Positions 1 to 5,478 of a stretch of 5,478 bases of DNA are shown here, one piece after another (the first letter of the stretch is position 1; each line of letters begins with the position of its first letter). Location of the stretch: contig CAMLFF010000225.1 in assembly GCA_946479185.1 (NCBI GenBank), positions 1-5,478 on the forward strand, given 5' to 3'. Position numbers and translations under genes: made by a program. Source of the DNA: an uncultured Sphingobium sp. (lineage in GTDB: Bacteria; Pseudomonadota; Alphaproteobacteria; Sphingomonadales; Sphingomonadaceae). The notes under the pieces are model-generated. The model worked only from the letters and a program-made list of their open reading frames with translations. It had not been told where the DNA came from and made no database searches.

Positions 1-132
1 CCGGATGTCGATGACCCCGGAGTCGCGTGGGTCCTCCCTCGCGAAGTTACCCGTCGTCACGAACTCGCCTGTCGAGCTCCAGTCGAGATCTCCGCCGACG
101 CCAGGGATCGACTTCACGACCCCTCTTTCGAA
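1..132 (-). CDS. Open-frame fragment, beta-propeller/WD40-like, off the left edge
   Basis: The minus-strand frame with codons at 132-130, 129-127 and so on down to 3-1 has no stop after the TAA at 135-133. From about 120 to 1 it reads as 40 codons, including GDLDWSSTGEFVTTG and, further on, DSGVIDIR. The pattern of a hydrophobic/W strand, S-x-x-G-E turn, second strand and G-x-I-x-I resembles one blade of a WD40/beta-propeller repeat, as found in large actinobacterial STAND/BTAD-type regulators. That family assignment is inference from a short peptide. About 34 of the 40 codons end in G or C, as expected for real coding in a high-GC genome. No start codon belongs to it. The S46 peptidase frame to its right dies exactly where this one begins, so the two probably come from different sequences joined near 115-130. 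Confidence 0.35.
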
Positions 133-416
133 TTATACTGGATCGAGCCGAGCACGCAGTGATGGTTCGTCGCGACCAGCCCCTCCGGGCTGAGGAAGGA
201 GGCGGAGCATCCGCCAAGCGAGACGATGGCATTGAGCGGCGCGACATCAAGACGGCCAAGTTGTGCCGGATCGAGCGCCAGCCCGTCCTTGCGCATCGCT
301 GCGCCGATCTGCGCTGCCTGCCCTGGCATCCACATGCCTTCATTCGCGATAGCAGGTGTGGCCAGTGCCAGAAGAGTGGAGCCAGCAAGATATGCAGCGG
401 CCTGGAGATGTCTCAT
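114..416 (-). CDS. S46 family dipeptidyl-peptidase (DPP7/DPP11-like), N-terminal fragment only
   Basis: Periplasmic serine dipeptidyl-peptidases of family S46 remove dipeptides from peptide N-termini and are common in sphingomonads and Bacteroidetes. The start is the ATG at 416-414. It gives a signal peptide (MRHLQAAAYL, hydrophobic core, then AIA before NEGMW, likely cleavage after residue 24) and the family's EGMW motif right after cleavage. Residues 69-90 carry the S46 hallmark: GCSASF, then PEGLVATNHHC with the catalytic His in the 85-86 pair, and Cys70/Cys87 placed as the likely disulfide. After NSKEG the frame ends at TGA (116-114), giving 100 residues where the family has about 700. 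The catalytic Asp and Ser are therefore absent. Neither other minus frame resumes S46 sequence before base 1, so a simple one-base frameshift does not restore it. It is transcribed divergently from the sdaA operon. The family call is firm. Whether this is a real pseudogene or a chimeric contig end is open. Confidence 0.75.
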   Translation of the reverse strand: MRHLQAAAYLAGSTLLALATPAIANEGMWMPGQAAQIGAAMRKDGLALDPAQLGRLDVAPLNAIVSLGGCSASFLSPEGLVATNHHCVLGSIQYNSKEGS

Positions 417-437
417 GTGCCTGTGATTCCTAAATCT

Positions 438-461
438 GATCTGCCTAGCGTGGATCTGCCT
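438..461. repeat. Two direct copies of GATCTGCCT, 15-base period
   Basis: GATCTGCCT occurs at 438-446 and again at 453-461, so starts are 15 bases apart. The pair sits 22-45 bases upstream of the S46 gene's ATG (minus strand), in its probable 5' leader or promoter. It could be a tandem operator or chance. No flanking duplication suggests a mobile element. Confidence 0.4.
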
Positions 462-518
462 CAAGAGCTTGATCCCGCTCGCTAAAAGAATGTCGCTGAT
501 TTCATCCCGCACCAAATT

Positions 519-524
519 TGTCAA
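519..524 (-). promoter_or_regulatory. Possible -35 element for the S46 peptidase gene
   Basis: The minus strand reads TTGACA at 524-519, an exact match to the sigma-70 family -35 consensus, about 100 bases upstream of the S46 start. No good TATAAT-like hexamer follows at 16-18 bases (the best are AAATCA or AATCAG). Alphaproteobacterial -10 boxes are often weak, so this stays a candidate only. Confidence 0.2.
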
Positions 525-622
525 TTCAGCGATATTGGGGAAGATTTCGTTGCAGCGCCTTTGAGCCAATCAGGCAGGTTGCGCGTTACTCCACGAGTCG
601 ACGCATGAGCCACTCCCGCGAC

Positions 623-634
623 CGATCTTGATCG
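623..634. repeat. Short inverted repeat CGATC-TT-GATCG
   Basis: Perfect 5-base arms at 623-627 and 630-634 with a TT spacer, about 50-60 bases upstream of the candidate TTGACA at 687. The position would suit an activator or repressor site for the sdaA-gcv operon, but a 5-base-arm palindrome is expected by chance fairly often. No known operator is recognised. Confidence 0.25.
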
Positions 635-686
635 ACCGCTATCATTGGCGCGCTGGTCCTGTTCCCTCATGTCCGTCAGCTCTGCG

Positions 687-715
687 TTGACAAAGAAATC
701 CGAAACGACCATCAA
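687..715 (+). promoter_or_regulatory. Candidate promoter for the sdaA-gcvTHP operon
   Basis: TTGACA at 687-692 is a perfect -35 hexamer. With a 17-base spacer the -10 would be CATCAA (710-715), matching the consensus at only three positions. Transcription would then start near 721-722, at the very beginning of the riboswitch P1 helix. That position is attractive but would trim one base of P1 and leave no room for the P0/kink-turn leader seen in many tandem glycine riboswitches. Either the true -10 is elsewhere or this riboswitch lacks that leader. Confidence 0.3.
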
Positions 716-719
716 GCGG

Positions 720-805
720 GTGTTGATACGGGAGAGATTGGATCTTCTCCAGCGCCGAAGGAGCAACCGCCCCGGAAACTCTCAGGCAAAAGGACCGCTC
801 AACAC
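720..805 (+). ncRNA. Glycine riboswitch, aptamer 1 (canonical)
   Basis: This stretch carries the conserved glycine-aptamer core in order: GGGAGAGA (730-737), GCGCCGAAGGAGCAA (752-766), and GAAACTCTCAGGCAAAAGG followed by ACCG (775-797). P1 is a perfect 7-bp helix, GTGTTGA (720-726) with TCAACAC (799-805). P2 pairs GAGAG (732-736) with CTCTC (779-783). All the highly conserved core bases of the family appear intact, so this half should bind glycine. Glycine riboswitches of this type usually switch on glycine-degradation genes, which fits the sdaA-gcvTHP operon starting 110 bases downstream. The lower strand does not give this pattern, which fixes the orientation. Confidence 0.95.
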
Positions 806-808
806 ATA

Positions 809-873
809 CTTCTGGAAAGTGACGTTTCGCACGTCCGCCGACGGGATAACGATCTCAGGCAAATCGACAGAAG
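809..873 (+). ncRNA. Glycine riboswitch, aptamer 2 (degenerate)
   Basis: Only three bases separate this second aptamer from the first. P1 is CTTCTG (809-814) with CAGAAG (868-873), and an internal hairpin pairs GACGT (821-825) with ACGTC (831-835) around TTCGC. The core is recognisable but damaged: CCGACGG replaces CCGAAGG, GATAAC replaces GRGCAA, GATCTCAGG replaces ACTCTCAGG, and CAAATCGAC replaces CAAAAGGAC. The P2 strand GGAAAG pairs poorly with ATCTC. The overall fold and the CUCAGGCAAA segment (854-863) persist, so it may still dock with aptamer 1 and support its fold while binding glycine weakly or not at all. That functional reading is inference; the substitutions are seen directly. 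Confidence 0.8.
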
Positions 874-914
874 GGGCACATCATCCGGCTTTTTGGCCGG
901 AGAGAAGGGTGCCC
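874..914 (+). promoter_or_regulatory. Riboswitch expression platform covering the sdaA ribosome binding site
   Basis: GGGCAC (874-879), starting one base after the aptamer 2 P1 helix, is fully complementary to GTGCCC (909-914), which lies directly before the ATG. Inside that outer helix, CCGGC (885-889) pairs with GCCGG (896-900) around a TTTTTG loop. The Shine-Dalgarno (GGAGAG 899-904 or AAGGG 905-909) is partly in the inner helix, partly in the internal loop and outer helix. No U-run follows a hairpin, so this is not an intrinsic terminator. Control by hiding and exposing the start site is the simplest reading, with glycine binding presumably favouring the open form. CTCTC (779-783) of aptamer 1 could alternatively pair with GAGAG (900-904), a possible link between aptamer state and site access. 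Confidence 0.6.
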
Positions 915-2297
915 ATGTCTATTGCATTAAACTCGCCGGTCGAATCGGCGCTCAGCGTCACTGATTTATTCACGATCGGTATCGGGCCTTCCAGCTCGCA
1001 CACGGTTGGGCCAATGCGTGCGGCTGCGGATTTCGCGGATATGGCGGCCGAACGGGGCGTGCCAGCGCGGGTTTGCTGCGAGCTTTACGGTTCTCTCGCC
1101 TTCACGGGCCTGGGGCATGCGACGGACACCGCCGTGTTGCTTGGTCTGTCCGGCTGGCTGCCCGATAAGATCGATCCCGATCGGATTGCGGCGCTCGTTG
1201 GCGAGATCCGCGAGACGCGTTCGATCATGCTTGCAGCTTCGCATCCCATCGCCTTCGTCGAAGCGAACGATCTGCTTTTCCTGCGTGGAAAATTCCTGCC
1301 GGGTCACTCCAATGCGATGCGCTTTTCCGCTTATTATCAAGATGGTACGCGGTTTGATCGCGTCTATTTCTCAATCGGTGGCGGCGCTATTCGCACCGCC
1401 GATTCCGTGCCGGCCACGCGGGCCAACGTCTCGGTCAAATACCCCTTCAGTTCGGCATTGGAACTCCTTGAAATCGGGGACGCCACCGGACTTTCGATCG
1501 CGGATATCGTCTCTGCGAACGAGGAGTCCTGGCGCTCGGCGGACGAGACCGCCGCCTTTCTCGACAATGTTCGGGCAGCGATGTTTGCATCGATTGAGCG
1601 CGGGTGCCGGCAAGAGGGGATTCTTCCCGGCGGCCTGAAAGTGCCGCGCCGCGCCAAATCCTTGCATCAGTCGCTGCTAGCCCGCGCCCTGTCGACCGAT
1701 CCTTCGCTGATCTTCGAGTGGGTCAGTCTGTGGGCATTGTGCGTCAATGAAGAGAATGCGGCGGGCAGCCGCGTCGTTACGGCGCCCACCAATGGCGCAG
1801 CGGGCGTCATTCCCGCCGTCCTCAAATATTATGAGACGTTCGCGCCCCAGCCGACGCTTGCGGGCAGCCGGAGGCTGCTCATCACGGCCGCGGCCATAGG
1901 CTTTTTGTACAAGATGCGGGCGTCAATCTCCGCTGCCGAAATGGGATGCCAGGGCGAGGTTGGTGTCGCTTGCTCGATGGCTGCCGGCGGGCTGGTCGCT
2001 GCTCTTGGTGGCTCGAACGGCCAGATCGAAAACGCCGCCGAAATTGGCATGGAGCATAATCTCGGGCTGACATGCGATCCGATCGGCGGGCTGGTCCAGA
2101 TCCCCTGCATCGAGCGCAATACAATGGGCGCGATCAAGGCAATCACCGCCGCGCGCCTCGCCCTTCAGGGCGATGGCCAACACATCGTCTCGCTCGATGC
2201 GGTGATCGAGACGATGCGCCAGACCGGCGAGGATATGCGCTCCAAATATAAGGAAACCAGCCTTGGCGGCCTGGCCGTCAATGTTGTCGAATGCTGA
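915..2297 (+). CDS. sdaA: L-serine ammonia-lyase, [4Fe-4S], single-chain
   Basis: Converts L-serine to pyruvate and ammonia with a catalytic [4Fe-4S] cluster, in the cytosol. The product is 460 residues, matching the usual 450-460 of the fused one-chain enzyme (N-terminal beta domain about 1-160, C-terminal alpha domain from about 180). Diagnostic motifs: SSSHTVGPM (26-34), [13 protein letters not shown] (59-71), [10 protein letters not shown] (288-297), [10 protein letters not shown] (344-353), [14 protein letters not shown] (385-398). Cys345, Cys387 and Cys398 are the cluster ligands; their spacing (42 and 11), and the further 62 to the last residue Cys460, match the Legionella pneumophila enzyme, where the C-terminal Cys caps the fourth iron. 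The start is the ATG at 915, with SD GGAGAG/AAGGG just upstream; the frame is open further back only through riboswitch RNA. It is the first gene of the operon and directly controlled by the glycine riboswitch. Its place with gcv genes suggests it removes serine made from glycine via hydroxymethyltransferase. Confidence 0.96.
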   Translation: MSIALNSPVESALSVTDLFTIGIGPSSSHTVGPMRAAADFADMAAERGVPARVCCELYGSLAFTGLGHATDTAVLLGLSGWLPDKIDPDRIAALVGEIRETRSIMLAASHPIAFVEANDLLFLRGKFLPGHSNAMRFSAYYQDGTRFDRVYFSIGGGAIRTADSVPATRANVSVKYPFSSALELLEIGDATGLSIADIVSANEESWRSADETAAFLDNVRAAMFASIERGCRQEGILPGGLKVPRRAKSLHQSLLARALSTDPSLIFEWVSLWALCVNEENAAGSRVVTAPTNGAAGVIPAVLKYYETFAPQPTLAGSRRLLITAAAIGFLYKMRASISAAEMGCQGEVGVACSMAAGGLVAALGGSNGQIENAAEIGMEHNLGLTCDPIGGLVQIPCIERNTMGAIKAITAARLALQGDGQHIVSLDAVIETMRQTGEDMRSKYKETSLGGLAVNVVEC

Positions 2298-2308
2298 GGG
2301 AGGACTCC

Positions 2309-2416
2309 ATGTTGACCACTTTATATTCTCACCATCTCGCCGATGATCCGGCGATCCGCGACGTGGTCCAGCCCGGGCCGTTGCGCCAGACCGTGTGTAT
2401 TGCGGCGGGGGTTTGA
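2309..2416 (+). CDS. Unrecognised 35-residue ORF between sdaA and gcvT
   Basis: The ATG at 2309 sits 11 bases after the sdaA stop, behind one of the best Shine-Dalgarno sequences in the window (GGGAGGA, 2298-2304, 4-base spacing). The frame ends at TGA 2414-2416, two bases before the gcvT ATG, a layout that would let ribosomes terminate and restart on gcvT. The peptide begins MLTTLYSHHLADDP and ends QTVCIAAGV. It has a His-His pair at 8-9 and one Cys at 30, and no membrane segment or signal peptide. About 70% of its codons end in G or C, in keeping with coding but not decisive. I do not recognise it. It could be a small protein, a translational-coupling leader for gcvT, or the remnant of a lost gene's start. 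Without it the sdaA-gcvT gap would be 121 bases, unusually long for this operon. Confidence 0.35.
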   Translation: MLTTLYSHHLADDPAIRDVVQPGPLRQTVCIAAGV

Positions 2417-2418
2417 TC

Positions 2419-3564
2419 ATGGGCAACACATCGGACGCGGTCGCGCTGCGCACGCCCCTTTATGATCTGCACCGCGCGCAGGGCGGCAAGATGGTCACCT
2501 TCGCGGGTTACGAGCTCCCGATCCAATATCAGACCGGCGTCCTCGCCGAGCATCTCCACACACGCAAGGCCGCAGGTCTCTTCGATGTTTCGCATATGGG
2601 GCAAGTGGAGATCCGCGCGAAGAGCGGCGAACTGGCACATGCTGCTGTGGCACTCGAGCGGCTTGTCCCTGCCGATGTTCAGTCGCTCGGCCTCAATCGG
2701 CAACGCTACGCTTTGTTCACCAACGATGCGGGCGGCATTCTGGATGATCTGATGATCGCCAATCTCGGTGACCGGCTTTTTCTCGTCGTGAACGCGGCCT
2801 GCAAAGCCACCGACATCGAGCATTTACGTGCCAATCTTTCGGATAGCTGCACGATCGAGGTCAAATCGGACCGCGCCCTGCTGGCCCTGCAGGGCCCATC
2901 CGCAGTCGCTGTCATGGCGGTTCATGCGCCGGAGGCTGTCAGCATGGCGTTCATGGACTGCCGCGACATGATGGTGGCAGGCAGGCGCTGCACAGTGTCG
3001 CGCTCGGGCTACACCGGCGAAGATGGCTATGAGATTGGGATGGCGTCGAGCGACGCGGTTGCGGTCGCCGAGGCTCTCCTGGAGCACAAGGATGTCGCCT
3101 GGATCGGTTTGGGTGCGCGCGACAGTCTGCGGCTGGAAGCCGGTCTTTGCTTGTATGGCGCGGACCTGGACATGACGACGACCCCGATCGAGGCGGCGCT
3201 CTTGTGGTCGATCCAGAAGTCGCGGCGCCCTGGAGGCGCGCGTGCAGCCGGTTACCCCGGGGCGGATCTGATCGGGCAACAGCTTGAAACCGGTGCTGCC
3301 CGCCGCCGGGTGGGGCTGCTGCCCGAGGGTAAGGTCCCCGTTCGCGCTGGTGCGATCCTCTATGCCTCGCCCGATGACGCGGAACCTATCGGGACAGTCA
3401 CATCTGGCGGTTTTGGCCCCAGCGTCGAAGGCCCCGTCGCGATGGGATATCTCAATGTCCAACATGCCGAAATTGGCACGATCGTCCATGCCGAAGTGCG
3501 CGGCCGCAGGCTGCCTGTGGCCGTCGCCGCCATGCCTTTCATCCAGAAAACCTACAAACGTTAA
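2419..3564 (+). CDS. gcvT: Glycine cleavage system aminomethyltransferase (T protein)
   Basis: Transfers the methylene group from the aminomethyl-lipoyl arm of H protein to tetrahydrofolate, releasing ammonia and giving 5,10-methylene-THF. The product is 381 residues, a normal length for the family. The start is the ATG at 2419, because family alignment begins at RTPLYDLH (11-18) and GGGGG (2407-2411) gives a ribosome site 7 bases away; an in-frame ATG at 2395 is less likely. Motifs: GYELPIQY, FDVSHMGQ (55-62), GGILDDL (105-111) with the conserved Asp pair 109-110 that includes the catalytic acid, RSGYTGEDGYE (195-205), ARDSLRLEAG (233-242), and a C-terminal beta-barrel domain with RRVGL, VTSGGFGPS and a YKR end. 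No key residue is missing. The intergenic distance to gcvH is 17 bases, so they are surely co-transcribed. Confidence 0.96.
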   Translation: MGNTSDAVALRTPLYDLHRAQGGKMVTFAGYELPIQYQTGVLAEHLHTRKAAGLFDVSHMGQVEIRAKSGELAHAAVALERLVPADVQSLGLNRQRYALFTNDAGGILDDLMIANLGDRLFLVVNAACKATDIEHLRANLSDSCTIEVKSDRALLALQGPSAVAVMAVHAPEAVSMAFMDCRDMMVAGRRCTVSRSGYTGEDGYEIGMASSDAVAVAEALLEHKDVAWIGLGARDSLRLEAGLCLYGADLDMTTTPIEAALLWSIQKSRRPGGARAAGYPGADLIGQQLETGAARRRVGLLPEGKVPVRAGAILYASPDDAEPIGTVTSGGFGPSVEGPVAMGYLNVQHAEIGTIVHAEVRGRRLPVAVAAMPFIQKTYKR

Positions 3565-3581
3565 GCGAAGGATCCTGTGAC

Positions 3582-3944
3582 ATGATCTACTATACTGAAG
3601 AACATGAGTGGCTGAGCTGCGACGGTGACATTGCAACGCTCGGGATCACCCAGCACGCGGCTGACGCTCTGGGTGACATCGTTCTGGTCGATCCCACCGC
3701 GAACGATACTGAGCTTGAGGCCGGCGGCGTCGCTGCGGTCATCGAGTCCGTCAAGGCTGCGTCCGAAATCTATGTGCCGCTTGCCGGCACGATCATCGAT
3801 GCCAATCCGGTTGTCATCAATGACCCGTCGCTCGTTAACACTGACCCGGAGGGCGAGGGCTGGTTGCTGAAAATCAAGCTGGCCGATCCCGCAGCACTGG
3901 AAGGTCTGATGGATCGGGCTGCCTACACCCAGTTCATCGCGTAA
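3582..3944 (+). CDS. gcvH: Glycine cleavage system H protein (lipoyl carrier)
   Basis: Carries the aminomethyl intermediate on a lipoyl-lysine between P, T and L proteins. The product is 120 residues, slightly shorter than the E. coli protein (129). The lipoyl domain is plain: HEWL at 8-11, [14 protein letters not shown] (21-34), then [10 protein letters not shown] (55-64) with Lys58 the lipoylation site, [18 protein letters not shown], and GEGWLLKIK near the end. The segment before the lipoyl loop ([14 protein letters not shown]) is a little divergent from the common LPEVG form. Start ATG 3582 has SD GAAGGA (3567-3572) with 9-base spacing. The next gene begins 16 bases after its stop. A lipoate ligase or LipA/LipB must act from elsewhere. 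Confidence 0.97.
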   Translation: MIYYTEEHEWLSCDGDIATLGITQHAADALGDIVLVDPTANDTELEAGGVAAVIESVKAASEIYVPLAGTIIDANPVVINDPSLVNTDPEGEGWLLKIKLADPAALEGLMDRAAYTQFIA

Positions 3945-3960
3945 GGCTGAGGATTTCGCC

Positions 3961-5478
3961 ATGCAAACGTATAGGAAACCCGGCTCCGCGCCGACCGATT
4001 TCGCGCGCCGTCATATCGGTCCCGATGACAGGGCCGTGCAGTCTATGCTTAGCCTTCTCGGCGTGCCGAGCCTCGACGCGCTGATTGAGGAAACCGTGCC
4101 CAGTGCGATCCTTGATCGCACGGATCTGGGTTTTGGCGATGGGCTCGATGAAGTCTCAGTCGTCGCAAGGCTGCGCGAGATCGCCGGGCGCAATAAGCGG
4201 CCCACCTCACTGATAGGACAGGGCTATTATGGGACGATCCTGCCGGGGGTGATCCTTCGCAACGTCCTTGAAAACCCGGCCTGGTACACGGCCTACACGC
4301 CCTACCAGCCGGAGATCAGTCAAGGGCGGCTCGAAGCTCTCCTCAATTTCCAGACCCTGGTCTGCGAGCTGAGCGGCCTGGATGTTGCCAACGCCTCGCT
4401 GCTCGATGAAGCGACGGCCGCTGCTGAAGCGATGGCGCTCGCCAACCGTTCGGCCAAGTCCAAGGCAACGAGCTTCTTTGTCGACGCCGATTGCTTTCCG
4501 CAGACGCTCGCGGTTGTGCGGACCCGCGCTGAATGTCTGGGCTGGACCATCATCGTTGGTGATCCCCTGTCAGATCTCGTCCCGGGAGAAGTTTTCGGCG
4601 CACTTCTGCAATATCCCGGAGCCTCAGGAGAGGTTCGTGATTTCCGCGCGACGATTCAAGCGCTGCATGACGCAGGCGCAATGGCCGCTGTTGCCGCAGA
4701 TCCGCTCGCCTTGGTCCTCCTGACCTCGCCCGGCGAAATGGGAGCCGATATCGTGATCGGTTCGATGCAGCGCTTCGGCGTCCCGATGGGATGCGGCGGG
4801 CCACATGCTGGCTATATGGCTGTGCGCGAGTCACTCAAGCGCCTCATGCCGGGCCGGCTTGTCGGCTTGTCCCAGGATAGCAAGGGTATGCCAGCCCTGC
4901 GCCTCGCGCTCCAGACGCGCGAGCAGCATATTCGTCGCGAAAAGGCCACGTCGAACATCTGCACCGCGCAGGTTTTGCTCGCGATCATCGCCTCGATGTA
5001 CGCTGTCTATCATGGCCCGCTGGGCCTGCGAGACATTGCGGAGCGTGTAAATGACCTGACGCAGGCGCTGCGTGATCGCCTTCGCAAAGCTGGCTTCGAA
5101 ATCCTCAATGCGACGTGCTTCGATACGCTGTCGGTTAGGACAGGGACTCTCACCCAGGCCATTCATGAGCGCGCGGTCGCGGCGGGCATCAATTTCCGCC
5201 ATATCGACAGCGGCACGATTGGCATTTCGCTCGACGAGACGTCGACGATGCAAACCGTTCAGGCCGTGATCGATGTCTTCGCAGCAGGCGATGAGAGCCC
5301 CGCGTCCTCGCCAATTGACGCTGGAGAGGCTGCTCTGCCGCAGCATCTCCGCCGCACCGGCACGTTACTCCAGCATCCGGTCTTTCATCGATACCATTCG
5401 GAAACTGAGATGCTGCGCTATCTGCGCCGCCTGTCGGACAAGGATCTGGCCCTCGACCGCACGATGATCCCGCTCGGT
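3961..5478 (+). CDS. gcvP: Glycine dehydrogenase (decarboxylating), P protein, fused type, 5' part
   Basis: PLP-dependent decarboxylation of glycine, passing the aminomethyl group to lipoyl-GcvH. The ATG at 3961 has SD GAGGA (3949-3953) with 7-base spacing and gives [10 protein letters not shown] (14-23), the standard N-terminus. The frame is open for 506 codons to the window edge, with family motifs throughout: [17 protein letters not shown] (85-101), [14 protein letters not shown] (105-118), [14 protein letters not shown] (119-132), [14 protein letters not shown] (146-159), [15 protein letters not shown] (270-284), [18 protein letters not shown] (318-335), [16 protein letters not shown] (472-487). 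It passes the point where two-subunit GcvPA proteins end and reaches TMIPLG, the segment that precedes SCTMKLN in single-chain P proteins of about 950 residues. So this is the fused form, cut by the window. The PLP-binding Lys is in the missing half. No damage is visible. Confidence 0.96.
   Translation, partial: MQTYRKPGSAPTDFARRHIGPDDRAVQSMLSLLGVPSLDALIEETVPSAILDRTDLGFGDGLDEVSVVARLREIAGRNKRPTSLIGQGYYGTILPGVILRNVLENPAWYTAYTPYQPEISQGRLEALLNFQTLVCELSGLDVANASLLDEATAAAEAMALANRSAKSKATSFFVDADCFPQTLAVVRTRAECLGWTIIVGDPLSDLVPGEVFGALLQYPGASGEVRDFRATIQALHDAGAMAAVAADPLALVLLTSPGEMGADIVIGSMQRFGVPMGCGGPHAGYMAVRESLKRLMPGRLVGLSQDSKGMPALRLALQTREQHIRREKATSNICTAQVLLAIIASMYAVYHGPLGLRDIAERVNDLTQALRDRLRKAGFEILNATCFDTLSVRTGTLTQAIHERAVAAGINFRHIDSGTIGISLDETSTMQTVQAVIDVFAAGDESPASSPIDAGEAALPQHLRRTGTLLQHPVFHRYHSETEMLRYLRRLSDKDLALDRTMIPLG

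Larger units (their letters stand above)
417..719. other. Intergenic region between divergent genes, no gene seen
   Basis: About 300 bases separate the S46 gene start from the glycine riboswitch. Open frames across it (for example plus 27-485 and the minus extension to 569) do not look like proteins and are read-through of other frames. The region should hold two divergent promoters. TTGACA-like hexamers occur on the plus strand at 687-692 and on the minus strand at 524-519. It also contains a direct repeat (438-461) and a small palindrome (623-634). I see no tRNA, rRNA or intrinsic terminator. Confidence 0.5.

Noticed and set aside
27..485. 152-residue plus-strand open frame over the S46 start
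   Set aside because: Antisense to a clear signal peptide and catalytic motif; Arg/Ser-rich composition typical of a shadow frame.
417..569. Longer S46 start at 569 (51 extra residues)
   Set aside because: It would bury the signal peptide. The ATG at 416 begins a proper signal peptide with an AIA cleavage site before EGMW.
885..900. CCGGC-TTTTTG-GCCGG as an intrinsic terminator
   Set aside because: The T-run is in the loop, not after the stem, and the sdaA SD follows directly. It fits a translational expression platform better.
645..914. In-frame upstream extension of sdaA by 90 codons, from the ATG at 645
   Set aside because: The extension translates the riboswitch RNA and has no protein-like character. 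The family N-terminus and a placed Shine-Dalgarno fit the ATG at 915.
2395..2418. Alternative gcvT start at 2395
   Set aside because: The extra residues (MYCGGGLI) are not family-like and come from the ribosome-site region; the ATG at 2419 has well-placed G-rich SD sequence.
1923..2453. 176-residue minus-strand open frame opposite the sdaA end and the small ORF
   Set aside because: Mostly antisense to the iron-sulfur region of sdaA, with shadow-type composition and no plausible ribosome site.
2824..3636. 270-residue minus-strand open frame opposite gcvT
   Set aside because: It is antisense to a fully conserved gcvT, has no recognisable domain and is rich in Arg/His/Pro as expected of a shadow frame in high-GC DNA.
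4831..5346. 171-residue minus-strand open frame opposite gcvP
   Set aside because: The plus strand encodes continuous conserved GcvP sequence here; the minus frame has no family features.
3961..5478. gcvP as a two-subunit gcvPA
   Set aside because: The frame runs past the end of normal GcvPA proteins (about 450 residues) into the [13 protein letters not shown] segment and TMIPLG without a stop, the single-chain arrangement.
1..5478. CRISPR array, insertion sequence, tRNA or rRNA, novel defence system
   Set aside because: No regularly spaced repeats, transposase-like frames, terminal inverted repeats or RNA-gene signatures other than the riboswitch were seen; the genes are all core glycine/serine metabolism.

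Overview
The window looks like part of an alphaproteobacterial, probably sphingomonad-like, chromosome or contig. The evidence is a GC-rich base composition with strong G/C preference at third codon positions, a periplasmic S46-type dipeptidyl-peptidase gene, and protein sequences typical of that group. The organism assignment is inference from protein style, not a search.

Left edge (1-416, minus strand): an intact N-terminus of an S46 family dipeptidyl-peptidase (signal peptide, catalytic NHHC motif) runs leftward and stops after only 100 residues, where about 700 are expected. At the same point (about 115-130) a different minus-strand frame opens and stays open to base 1. It encodes a beta-propeller-like peptide with actinobacterium-like codon use. 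This looks like a junction between two unrelated sequences, either a rearrangement or a chimeric contig end.

Intergenic regulatory region (417-914): no gene is supported between 417 and about 686. It holds a 9-base direct repeat with a 15-base period, a short palindrome and a possible TTGACA promoter element. From 720 to 873 lies a tandem glycine riboswitch with a canonical first aptamer and a clearly degenerate second aptamer. It is followed by a nested hairpin that occludes the ribosome binding site of the first structural gene, so control is probably at translation initiation.

Operon (915-5478, plus strand): sdaA (L-serine ammonia-lyase), an unrecognised 35-codon ORF with a very strong Shine-Dalgarno, gcvT, gcvH, and the first 506 codons of a fused-type gcvP that runs off the right edge. 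The genes are tightly packed and co-directional.

How they work together: GcvP, GcvH and GcvT, with dihydrolipoamide dehydrogenase encoded elsewhere, split glycine into CO2, NH3 and 5,10-methylene-THF. Serine hydroxymethyltransferase (not in the window) joins that one-carbon unit to a second glycine to make serine, and SdaA deaminates serine to pyruvate. Placing sdaA first under a glycine sensor makes this a self-contained, substrate-induced route from glycine to pyruvate. The families are well known; the less ordinary points are the sdaA-first architecture, the decayed second aptamer, the intercalated small ORF and the left-edge junction.
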